From: an uncultured bacterium
Lineage (GTDB): Bacteria; Cyanobacteriota; Vampirovibrionia; Gastranaerophilales; Gastranaerophilaceae
Direction of reading: 5' to 3'
NCBI GenBank assembly: GCA_947073645.1
Contig: CAMTMK010000016.1
Coordinates: 1-42,654, forward strand
DNA length: 42,654 nucleotides
Of the stretch, positions 9,215-16,864 are shown piece by piece. The notes beneath the pieces are model-generated. The model saw nothing but the letters and a program-made list of their open reading frames with translations, did no database searches and was not told the DNA's origin. Positions within the stretch are counted from its first letter, which is position 1. Each line of letters begins with the position of its first letter. Made by a program: the position numbers and the translations under genes.

Positions 9215-9235
9215 GTAAATTTATGTTAAATTTAC
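9215..9235. promoter_or_regulatory. 21-bp palindrome between nadA and the pilus operon (possible operator)
   Basis: Perfect 9-bp arms GTAAATTTA (9215-9223) and TAAATTTAC (9227-9235) around TGT. Within it, GTTAAATTTAC (9225-9235) has the GT-N7-AC form reported as the core of NrtR sites. It lies 24-44 bp upstream of the nadA ATG and overlaps the -35 box of the divergent pilus promoter. An NrtR-like protein is encoded at 39219-39911. The link is inference. Confidence 0.45.
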
Positions 9236-9261
9236 AAACTTTATGGAAATTATTGTATAAT
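9231..9261 (+). promoter_or_regulatory. promoter of the pilM/N-pilO operon
   Basis: TATAAT at 9256-9261 with TTTACA at 9231-9236 (19-bp spacer; a TTACAA reading gives 18). It lies about 40 bp before the ATG at 9301. Confidence 0.5.
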
Positions 9262-9300
9262 AAAAAAGGATTATAGTAAATAATTATAAGAAAAGTTGTT

Positions 9301-10998
9301 ATGGATTTTAGTAATATTTTTAGTACAGGAAAGAAAAATACAGTTTATTTGTCAATCACTCCAACTGTAGGGTTGGAACTTATTGAGGTTGATACACATG
9401 CTAAAGTTGTTAAAAACTACGCGTACAGACCGCTTCAATATAATGAATCTCTTAGAGAAATCGGCAGTATGGAGTCTTTTAAAAACGCAGTAACTGAACT
9501 TTTTGATGAATTGAAAATTAATATCAAAAGTAACGTTGTGGTGAATTTGCCTCTTGTTCTGCTGGGAAAAATGGATTTGTCTATTTTATTGGCGGATGAT
9601 GCTGTTACGGAAGCTTTGATATCTGAAGCAGAACAGTCTTATATATTTAAACGTTATGAACCGTTAGTCAGCTGGATAGATGCAGGCGGACAACAAACAG
9701 GTGATACCCGAAAATTATTTTATTCGGCAATTCAAAAAAATGTTGTTGAAGATATAAAAAATGCTTTGACTGAATTAGGTGCAACACTTACAGGAATAGA
9801 GATTTCATTAACATCTATTTTAAAAGCACTTTCATTTTCAGGTTTGACTGAAGAACAGATGAAAGACGGGATATCATGGAATTTGATGATTGTATCTTCA
9901 AACGGATATTCAATTTGTTCTATGCTTGGCAAAAATTTAATTGATTATTATGAAGAACCTCTTGCGATTAAGTCGTTTGAAGGTGATGAAATATATAACG
10001 CAATTAATGCATCAGCTCAAATTACTCTGATGAGTTACCCTGCAAATTACTTGTATGTTATATCTGAAACAGATTTGGTAAGTGCAGAACTTCTTACAAG
10101 CAGAATGTCTGTTGACGGTGTTGTAAATTTCTTGGAAAACAATACTTTTAAAAAACAGGATGTAATCCCGACAAGTTTGGAGGTTTTGGAAGATACTGCT
10201 CAAAAAATATCTTTGGAAGCAATCGGTGTTGGGGTCGGAACAGCTGTAAGCACTCCTGTCAAATTTAACTTTACAGGAGGTCAGGCAGGCGGCGGGTCTA
10301 CTGTTCTTGAAAATCCTGATGACCCTGTTCATGTAGTGTTGGGTTCAACAGAATTTGATATTTCACCGAACAATGCTCGTAATATTGCATTAATATTTGC
10401 ATTGGTAATTCTTATTCCGGCGATTTTATTATTCTTGATTGTACCTATGATTGCAAATAAAAAACAAGCTCAGCTTGATGAAGTTAATTCAAACCTTCAG
10501 AGTGTACAGGCAGAAGTAAAAAGACTCGAAGACGAACAGAATAAATCAGGTAATTTTGATGTAAATGCCGAAATTAAAAAAGTTTTGGGCACAAACAGGT
10601 CTAAACTTATGTCATACACCGCTATAGGTGAAGCTGTTCCTAAAAAATTATGGTTAACATATTTTGTTGCCAAAGATGATGGAAAACTAGATATTAAAGG
10701 TGATGCATCAAATGTAGAAGATGTTTATACATTCTATAGAAATATGAAAGATTCTTTAATTGATACAAAATTAAGACTTCATAAATTGGAAATGAAATCA
10801 AAATCAGTAGACGATGCTGTAACTATTGATCCTAATGCACCGTCAGATTATGAGTTCGAAATTACAAATATGACAGCATCAGAATTAAATCCTCAACAGG
10901 CGGCAGAAACACAGCCTGCACAACAGCAGCCTGCGCAGGAAGAAAATAAAGGCGGAATCTTGAATAAACCGTTGCTAAACTTTGGAAAGGATAAATAG
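9301..10998 (+). CDS. type IV pilus assembly protein, PilM-like plus PilN-like fusion
   Basis: 565 residues in two halves. Residues 1 to about 345 resemble a cytoplasmic actin-fold PilM-type protein (YLSITPTVGLELIEVD near the start, VVVNLPL, SWIDAGG). One transmembrane helix follows at about 360-385 (IALIFALVILIPAILLFLIV). After it come a coiled coil (about 390-420) and a periplasmic domain ending in a Gln/Pro/Ala-rich tail, as in PilN. In proteobacteria and cyanobacteria PilM and PilN are separate proteins that join PilO in the alignment complex linking the inner-membrane motor with the secretin. The next gene is PilO-like, which supports the reading. Sequence identity to PilM is weak by eye, so the assignment rests on architecture and context. 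It may serve the prepilins elsewhere in this window. Confidence 0.7.
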   Translation: MDFSNIFSTGKKNTVYLSITPTVGLELIEVDTHAKVVKNYAYRPLQYNESLREIGSMESFKNAVTELFDELKINIKSNVVVNLPLVLLGKMDLSILLADDAVTEALISEAEQSYIFKRYEPLVSWIDAGGQQTGDTRKLFYSAIQKNVVEDIKNALTELGATLTGIEISLTSILKALSFSGLTEEQMKDGISWNLMIVSSNGYSICSMLGKNLIDYYEEPLAIKSFEGDEIYNAINASAQITLMSYPANYLYVISETDLVSAELLTSRMSVDGVVNFLENNTFKKQDVIPTSLEVLEDTAQKISLEAIGVGVGTAVSTPVKFNFTGGQAGGGSTVLENPDDPVHVVLGSTEFDISPNNARNIALIFALVILIPAILLFLIVPMIANKKQAQLDEVNSNLQSVQAEVKRLEDEQNKSGNFDVNAEIKKVLGTNRSKLMSYTAIGEAVPKKLWLTYFVAKDDGKLDIKGDASNVEDVYTFYRNMKDSLIDTKLRLHKLEMKSKSVDDAVTIDPNAPSDYEFEITNMTASELNPQQAAETQPAQQQPAQEENKGGILNKPLLNFGKDK

Positions 10999-11009
10999 GG
11001 AGAGTTACA

Positions 11010-11705
11010 GTGGCTGAAGATTACAAAGAATATTTGAAGAAATTTAAAATAGCAGTTTCAATTTTTGTGGGTTCGGTTGCAGTTTTCGGATTCCTTATTT
11101 CTAAGGTTGTACCGGAAATTCAACGAATTTTTGATATTCAAGAACAATATAAAAGCCAGACAGCTACTCTTGCTGATACCGAGAGAAAACTGCAGGGGCT
11201 TAAAGATAATATGGAAGCCAAAAGAATTGAAAATGAAAATATGATAAAAGCCTTTTATAAACCGATTAATGGCGGAAATGACACTGAAAGTGTTATTTCT
11301 GATGAATTTGGCGAAATTTTACAAATTGTTCGTGAAAATAAAATTAAAACACGTTCTATAAAATATGATTATGACCCTCAGGATGATAATTTCGTAAAAA
11401 ATGTCGGTAATAAATATCATGTTTGCAGAATTACTGCAGAAATGGTCGGTAATTATTCGAATTTTGAGAATTTTTTACGCGAACTTTATAAGCATGAACA
11501 TTTCTTGGAAATTTCTAAAGTTGAAATCGTTCCATACGAAAAGAATAAAAGAATTCTGCTTGTAAATTTACAGATTAAGTTATATGCGCAAAGAGACCCG
11601 TCAAGTGTTGTTGAGACTCCTGCAGCGGCTCAAACGCAAGCTCCTGACCAAGGTCAGCAGCCTGCAAATCAGCCTCAAAATATTATGCCTGCAATGCCTC
11701 AATAA
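11010..11705 (+). CDS. PilO-like type IV pilus assembly protein
   Basis: 231 residues. Short cytoplasmic N-terminus, one transmembrane helix at about residues 13-32 (IAVSIFVGSVAVFGFLIS), a coiled coil at about 40-80, and a compact alpha/beta domain at about 100-195 (GNYSNFENFLRELYKHEHFLEISKVEI region), the layout of PilO. The C-terminal 35 residues are Gln/Pro/Ala-rich low complexity, like the tail of the upstream protein. GTG start with an SD (AGGGAGAG); an 11-bp gap follows the PilM/N-like gene, so they are one operon. A secretin gene does not follow: the next gene is convergent. Confidence 0.75.
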   Translation: MAEDYKEYLKKFKIAVSIFVGSVAVFGFLISKVVPEIQRIFDIQEQYKSQTATLADTERKLQGLKDNMEAKRIENENMIKAFYKPINGGNDTESVISDEFGEILQIVRENKIKTRSIKYDYDPQDDNFVKNVGNKYHVCRITAEMVGNYSNFENFLRELYKHEHFLEISKVEIVPYEKNKRILLVNLQIKLYAQRDPSSVVETPAAAQTQAPDQGQQPANQPQNIMPAMPQ

Positions 11706-11706
11706 A

Positions 11707-12561
11707 TTATTTAAAGAGGTTGTAGTTTATTGAAAACATTTTGTCGTGATTTCTCATGCATACGGTGCAGAATGAAGTTTCGAGGGTGTTATGTTTGGAA
11801 TAGTCTGAGAAATCCGAACCGCATCTTCCACGGTGGTCGTTTGCAAGAAGCGGACAGCTGTATATTCCTTTTGCTGTAAGAATTCTTCCGTTTTCGCAGT
11901 CGAGGGTGTGCCAGCTTGACAGTTCAGGTTCTTGATGAGAATTTTTGTCAATAAATTCGTTTATTGTAAAATTATTGTCTTGTGCCTCAAATCCTGCATT
12001 TTGACATACTTTTTTGAATTCATTAATTAGTACTGATTTATCTTCATTATAGTAGTTTGTAATGCATAAAATCGGGTTAAATCCATATTTTGCAAGACTT
12101 TTTACTGCGTGAATTACTGTTCTGTATGAACCTCTTGCCCGAATTTCATCATTTTTTATTTCATCATAGTGGTCGATGCTGAGTTTGAATATTATTTCAT
12201 TTGTTCCTTCGTCTTCTACTCTTTTAAGAAAACGTACTTTTTTCTCATTTATAAAAGAGCCGTTTGTGAATATACATACATTAGAACGTTTCAGGCAAGC
12301 TCTTAAAATATGATTAAAATCAGGATGTGTCATTGGTTCTGCACCTGTAAGGTAAATACATTCAAGCGGTTCTGACTTTGTATCTGAGACTGCTTTTTTT
12401 ACTGCTTCAAGGCTGATAAAATCTTTTACGTTTTTACTCAGCGGAAAATCTATATAGCAGTTTTTACAGCGCATATTGCAGTTTTTTGCGGTAAGTTCTA
12501 TGAAAAGATTGTTTAATTCTTTCATTTTGCATAACGGGGTTTGAAATGTTACATTGTTCAT
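11707..12561 (-). CDS. radical SAM enzyme with C-terminal extra Cys cluster (SPASM-like)
   Basis: 284 residues. The radical SAM motif CxxxCxxC is at Cys28, Cys32 and Cys35 (NCNMRCKNCYID), followed by ECIYLTGAEPMTHPDF (the GGEP-like motif, here GAEP). The C-terminus holds further cysteines (LDCENGRILT, IYSCPLL, RGRCGSD, SFCTVCMRN) that could ligate an auxiliary cluster as in SPASM/twitch proteins. Such enzymes modify peptides or mature other enzymes; no substrate peptide was recognised nearby. ATG with SD AGGAG. Last in a minus-strand run with HK, comF and a small unknown gene; a 68-bp gap separates it from the latter. Confidence 0.85.
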   Translation of the reverse strand: MNNVTFQTPLCKMKELNNLFIELTAKNCNMRCKNCYIDFPLSKNVKDFISLEAVKKAVSDTKSEPLECIYLTGAEPMTHPDFNHILRACLKRSNVCIFTNGSFINEKKVRFLKRVEDEGTNEIIFKLSIDHYDEIKNDEIRARGSYRTVIHAVKSLAKYGFNPILCITNYYNEDKSVLINEFKKVCQNAGFEAQDNNFTINEFIDKNSHQEPELSSWHTLDCENGRILTAKGIYSCPLLANDHRGRCGSDFSDYSKHNTLETSFCTVCMRNHDKMFSINYNLFK

Positions 12562-12629
12562 AAATAGCTCCTATTTTCAAAGCTATTTTATTACTACAAA
12601 ATATAAATGAAATTCCCCGCCATGGCAGT

Positions 12630-12944
12630 TTACTTGTTAAAATCTTCGGGATTTTTATCAATAAGCCATTTGCTCATAATATAATGTTCATAGCTTAATG
12701 CAAAGTTATAGAGTGCGTTTACGAGAACTCTTCCGCTTTCGGATTTGCCGACAATAAAAAAATCTCCGCTTTTGTTTTGCGCAAGCATTATTTCTTTATG
12801 GACAATTTTATCAACGTGTTTTTTTGGGTTTTTGTTGATGACAAATTTTATCCACTCGCAAAGAAGCTTTGTTGTAGTGGTTTTGTTTGAGATTATGTCC
12901 TGATTTCTTTCCTGCAGGTATTGTGAAAATTCATGCAATATCAT
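12630..12944 (-). CDS. small unknown protein
   Basis: 104 residues; not recognised. The ATG at 12944 was chosen because a clear SD (GGAG) lies 6 bases upstream and the comF stop is just before it; an upstream in-frame start at 12971 would overlap comF. Predicted mixed helix/strand; the middle reads MLAQNKSGDFFIVGKSESGRVLV, resembling a small ligand or protein-binding module. No signal peptide or membrane helix. Its close coupling to comF is the only functional hint. Confidence 0.75.
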   Translation of the reverse strand: MILHEFSQYLQERNQDIISNKTTTTKLLCEWIKFVINKNPKKHVDKIVHKEIMLAQNKSGDFFIVGKSESGRVLVNALYNFALSYEHYIMSKWLIDKNPEDFNK

Positions 12945-12945
12945 A

Positions 12946-13581
12946 TTAATCTCCAAACGGTGTTGTTGCACTAAGACATATTATATCCGTAATACCGTTC
13001 TTTTGCAATTCTTTTATCATTTCCTCAAAGGTTGAGCCTGTTGTGCAGATATCATCAATTATAAGAATAGTTTTGCCCGAGTAGTTTTCTTTGTTCACTT
13101 CAAATGCGTTTGAAAGATTTTCTATTCTTTCGGGGCGTTTAAGTTTATATTGCGGTTTGGTGTCTTTTATTCTTTTTATCAGATTTTTATTCAGAGTTGT
13201 TGAAGTCAACCTGCAAAATTCTGCGCCGGTAAGATTCATGTGATTATACTTTCTTTTCATTTCTCGTTTTGGAAAAATTGGTACTGGCACAACATCAAAA
13301 TCTTTGCTATCAGTAATTTTTTCAAAATATTCAGCCATAAATTTTGCGAGGTAGAAGGCTAAATCTTTTTGGTTGTGGTATTTTAGACCGCGGATGAGTT
13401 TTTGAATATTTTTGTTATAAATTCCTGCGCAATAAACTTTTTTGCCTTCAACAATACGGTTTACTTTTACCGGAAGGTAATCCATTTGTTCATAGCATTT
13501 AGAGCACATTTTAACAGCTTCTTTTGAAGAACGGCAAAAATAGCATTTTTTCTTATAAATCCAATCCAATAATTCTAGCAT
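12946..13581 (-). CDS. comF: ComF family phosphoribosyltransferase-like protein
   Basis: 211 residues from the ATG at 13581. That start has a good SD (AGGTGG) and the typical N-terminus MLELLDWIYKKKC; an upstream start at 13623 would overlap the kinase gene. A four-cysteine zinc ribbon (CYFCRSS...MCSKC) is followed by a phosphoribosyltransferase domain with the PRPP loop ILIIDDICTTGSTFEE near residue 180. ComF proteins support DNA uptake in naturally competent bacteria; in this phylum they can also occur without proven competence. YifB/ComM at 34510 and the pilus genes are other potential competence parts in the window. Nearly abuts the downstream unknown gene. Confidence 0.92.
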   Translation of the reverse strand: MLELLDWIYKKKCYFCRSSKEAVKMCSKCYEQMDYLPVKVNRIVEGKKVYCAGIYNKNIQKLIRGLKYHNQKDLAFYLAKFMAEYFEKITDSKDFDVVPVPIFPKREMKRKYNHMNLTGAEFCRLTSTTLNKNLIKRIKDTKPQYKLKRPERIENLSNAFEVNKENYSGKTILIIDDICTTGSTFEEMIKELQKNGITDIICLSATTPFGD

Positions 13582-13601
13582 TAACCACCTATATCTGAAA
13601 C

Positions 13602-14873
13602 TTATGTTGGAATTTTTATACAAAATTCTGTTCTAACATTTTCTTCGCTTTCAACAGAGATTTCTCCACCATGTGATTTGATAATCTGCTGTGACAGGTA
13701 TAAACCTAAGCCCGTGCCGATTTTGCGGAATTTTTTAGCTGCAGAGTAATATTTATTGAAAATTAATTTAATTTCTTTTGGTGGAATTCCCTGTCCGTAG
13801 TCGATAACGGAAATTGTTATAAATCCCGGGATTTCTCCGGTTTTAATATCAATTTTTTCTTTTGTGTTGCTGTGAGAAATAGCATTTGAAATAAGGTTTT
13901 TTACAACTCTTTCCAACTGCATTGCATCTGCAGTAACTTTTATGTCGCGTGCCGGTGTGAAATTAATTGTTATATCTGAATTTTTGGCAATAGGCTGAGT
14001 TTCTGCCACGACATCTGTTATAAACTTATTCAACATAATGTTTTCTTTTAAGAGTTTAATCCCTGTTTCTTTGATTTTGTATGTATCAAGGATGATTTGA
14101 ACAAGTTCGACAAGCTCTTGGTTAGAATTTTTCATATTCAAAAGAGCATATTCCTGCTTGTCATTTATTTCACCGAATTTACCGTCTAATAAGAAATTAA
14201 TAATATTAGATTCTGCAACAATCGGAACTTTCAAATCATGAGTTAAAGTTGCGACAAAATCTTCTTTAAGTGTTTCTATTTCTCTTTCGGTTGTGACGTC
14301 TTTTATAAGAATTACGTAGCGTTTTTTGTCGTCATCAAGAGGCAGTTTAATTGTGGTCATCACAAAGTTGTTTGTCGGGGTGTGTTTTATAAAGACATCT
14401 TTGTTTTTTAATTTTTCAACCGGTGTGTCGTCGCTTATTTGAATAAAATCATATATATTTTTGCCAATAAGCTCATGACCTTTTATGTCAAACCATTCGC
14501 TAACCTGAGGGGTTACGCGTAATATGTTGTGTTTGTCGTTAATAATAAGAATACCGTCGGACAGTGAGTTGATTACGGATTCCAAAAGCTTGTTTTGGCG
14601 CATAAGTTCTGTCTGGTATTCAATAATCATTTTTTCTCTGTCATTAAGAGTTTCTACCATTCGGTTTATACTGTCTGTAACATTCTGGTAAGTAGGATGG
14701 TTTATTTCTTCGATTTTTGTAGAAAGATTTCCGTAACGCACCGAATTTACAGTGTTTGTGACCATGCCAAGATAGTCATTAATTTTTGACCAGCGTTTGT
14801 TTGTTTGTCTTGTTATCAAAAACAAAATAATAAATACTGCAATAATGCTTAAATTTAATAAATACCACAACAT
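13602..14873 (-). CDS. membrane-anchored PAS sensor histidine kinase
   Basis: 423 residues. One N-terminal transmembrane helix (about residues 2-21), a HAMP-like/linker segment (about 25-80), a PAS domain (about 95-195; DGILIINDKHNILRV), then HisKA with the phospho-acceptor His212 (LTHDLKVPI). The HATPase domain has an N box (VVKNLISNAISHS), a G1 box (DYGQGIPP) and a G2 box (GTGLGLYLSQQII). It lacks a periplasmic sensor loop, so the PAS domain is probably cytoplasmic. There is no response regulator in the window, so this is an orphan kinase. ATG with a weak SD (AAAGG). First gene of the run HK-comF-unknown-radical SAM; divergent from the KdsC-like gene with only about 50 bp between. Confidence 0.92.
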   Translation of the reverse strand: MLWYLLNLSIIAVFIILFLITRQTNKRWSKINDYLGMVTNTVNSVRYGNLSTKIEEINHPTYQNVTDSINRMVETLNDREKMIIEYQTELMRQNKLLESVINSLSDGILIINDKHNILRVTPQVSEWFDIKGHELIGKNIYDFIQISDDTPVEKLKNKDVFIKHTPTNNFVMTTIKLPLDDDKKRYVILIKDVTTEREIETLKEDFVATLTHDLKVPIVAESNIINFLLDGKFGEINDKQEYALLNMKNSNQELVELVQIILDTYKIKETGIKLLKENIMLNKFITDVVAETQPIAKNSDITINFTPARDIKVTADAMQLERVVKNLISNAISHSNTKEKIDIKTGEIPGFITISVIDYGQGIPPKEIKLIFNKYYSAAKKFRKIGTGLGLYLSQQIIKSHGGEISVESEENVRTEFCIKIPT

Positions 14874-14923
14874 ATTTTTAACCTTTTATAGTATAATTAT
14901 ATCAGATAAGGGATATTTTGTAT

Positions 14924-15400
14924 ATGTTAAATTTGCCAAAAACAATAAAAATGGTTATAACCGATTTTGACGGAGTGGTTACGGACAATTGTGTTTATAT
15001 TAACGAAGACTTTACAATGAGCAGAAAGCTTAATTTTAAAGATGTTATGGCTTTTTCAATTCTAAAGAAAAACGGGTTTAAACTGGGGATTATTTCAGGC
15101 GAGAAAAATTCTGCAATAGAAATTCTTGCAAAAAAGTTTGAAATAGAAGAAGTCCATCAAAATATTAGAATAAAAATTGATGTCTTAAAAGATATAATAG
15201 AAAGACATGAACTTTCAAAAGAAGAATTTGTTTATATAGGTGATGATATTAACGATGTTGAATGTCTGGAATTTGCAAAATATAAGATTACTGTTCCGCA
15301 TTCAGTTGCAAAAGTAAAGGCTGTTGAAGGTATTCAAATTACGGAAAGTTCTGCAGGTGACGGAGCTTTTAGAGAGGTGGCAGATTGTTTGACTGTATAA
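14924..15400 (+). CDS. kdsC: KdsC-like HAD phosphatase (Kdo-8-phosphate phosphatase family)
   Basis: 158 residues, the usual length of KdsC, which dephosphorylates 3-deoxy-manno-octulosonate-8-phosphate on the way to Kdo for LPS. HAD motif I TDFDGVVTD (nucleophile Asp), motif II IISGEKN and motif III YIGDDINDVE are all present, with no cap domain. Closely related HADs act on other nonulosonate phosphates, so the substrate is inferred. The ATG at 14924 was chosen; a TTG at 14918 is closer to the SD (AAGGGA) and could be used instead. The TPR gene starts inside its end, which suggests coupling. The GT9 gene at 36085 is another possible LPS-related gene. Confidence 0.82.
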   Translation: MLNLPKTIKMVITDFDGVVTDNCVYINEDFTMSRKLNFKDVMAFSILKKNGFKLGIISGEKNSAIEILAKKFEIEEVHQNIRIKIDVLKDIIERHELSKEEFVYIGDDINDVECLEFAKYKITVPHSVAKVKAVEGIQITESSAGDGAFREVADCLTV

Positions 15401-16860
15401 TCAAAACAATAAAGAATTTAAACAATTCGGTTGAAAAATATAAAAAAGATACGATTATTCAGTCGCTTCCGACTTTAACGTATGTAAACAGGGCAAAAAA
15501 AATGCTTGAGCAAAATGATTATGAAAGTGCCGAAAAAGTTTTGCTCGAAGCTCTTGAACTTCCGCAAAAAGATGCTCTTGTATATAAATATCTCGGTGCT
15601 GTTTATGAAAGAACCGGAAGAAACGACCTTGCTGTTGAAAATTATCAGACTTCTGCTGATATAAACCCGCATGATAAAAATATCTGGCAAAGATTAGGTT
15701 TTTGTCTTGTAACTGCCGGAAAATTTGAGCAGGCAGAAAAGTCTTTTGAAAATTCTAATAAAGTTCATGGCGGTGTGTCAGAAACTTATGCCGGCTGGGG
15801 TATGGCTTTGATGAAACAGAGAAAATATTCAGAAGCAAGAGAAAAGTTTTCTCAGGCTGTTAAAGTTAATAAATATAATTTATCAGCAGTGTTTTTGTGC
15901 GCAGTGACTGAAATCAAACTTGAAATGTATGATAAAGCAGAAGCTAAATTGGCGTTTCTGTCTAATGTTTCTCCAAATGAAGGCAACACTTATGAATATG
16001 CAAGGCTGAAAGCTATAAAAGATGACTATGACAGTGCAATTCATTATGCGAAGAGAACTTTGGAATACAATTCGAGTATGCTTCCTGCTTATGTTTTGCT
16101 GGGGCAGGTGTATTCGGCAATTTCCGATAAGGAAAATTGTCTGAAAGCTTTTGAAACTGCATTTCAAAAAGATCTTACATCTCCTGCATTTTTTCTTGAG
16201 TGGGGAAAGGCTCTTCAAAAATTTGACAGATATGATGAAGCCTTGGAAAAATTGCAAAAAGCGTATGAACTTGATTGCGAAAAGCTCGATATCTTAGCAA
16301 CTTTGGGCTTTTGCTATGTTATTAAAAAAGAATTTAACAGTGCGGAGCCTTTATTACAAAAAGTTTTAGAACAAGAACCTGAAAATAAAAAGGTTAAACA
16401 GGCACTTGGGATTATTGCATATGAAAACGGAGAAACAGATAAGGCTGTTTCAATTTTGAAAACTGATGATGAAGATGATGTAAATTGTTTTTATCTTGCA
16501 AAATGTTTTGAACGTCAGGGAAATGACATAAGAACAGTAGATTACTATGAGGCATGCTTAAGGGCTAATCCTAAATATACAACTGCTTATATTGATTATG
16601 TAAAATATCTTATTTCCAAATGTGATTTTGCCGATGCTCAGCGAAAACTCCGTAAGGCATTGAAAAATGATGAAGATAATATAGTTTTGTTAAATTTGAT
16701 GTTTAATGTAAGTTACATACTTGTCAAAGATAAGGTTTGTGAATATAATGTAAAAGAAGTGCTTGCGGTTGCAGAAAAAATCGAAAGCATAAACCCGGAC
16801 TTGTTTGAATACCCCGGGCAAAAACAAGAGTTAATAAACCTTTTGCCTGAAAGAGATTAG
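15385..16860 (+). CDS. tetratricopeptide repeat protein
   Basis: 491 residues made almost wholly of TPR units from about residue 28 onward (for example KYLGAVYERTGRNDLAVENY, RLGFCLVTAGKFEQAEKSF, GWGMALMKQRKYSEAREKF), about a dozen helical pairs. No signal peptide or membrane helix, so a cytosolic scaffold is likely. The start is TTG at 15385, 16 bp inside the kdsC-like gene, with a fitting SD (GAGGTGG) at 15374-15380: translational coupling to kdsC. Four bases separate its stop from aspartate kinase. The binding partner is unknown. Confidence 0.88.
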   Translation: MFDCIIKTIKNLNNSVEKYKKDTIIQSLPTLTYVNRAKKMLEQNDYESAEKVLLEALELPQKDALVYKYLGAVYERTGRNDLAVENYQTSADINPHDKNIWQRLGFCLVTAGKFEQAEKSFENSNKVHGGVSETYAGWGMALMKQRKYSEAREKFSQAVKVNKYNLSAVFLCAVTEIKLEMYDKAEAKLAFLSNVSPNEGNTYEYARLKAIKDDYDSAIHYAKRTLEYNSSMLPAYVLLGQVYSAISDKENCLKAFETAFQKDLTSPAFFLEWGKALQKFDRYDEALEKLQKAYELDCEKLDILATLGFCYVIKKEFNSAEPLLQKVLEQEPENKKVKQALGIIAYENGETDKAVSILKTDDEDDVNCFYLAKCFERQGNDIRTVDYYEACLRANPKYTTAYIDYVKYLISKCDFADAQRKLRKALKNDEDNIVLLNLMFNVSYILVKDKVCEYNVKEVLAVAEKIESINPDLFEYPGQKQELINLLPERD

Positions 16861-16864
16861 AAAA

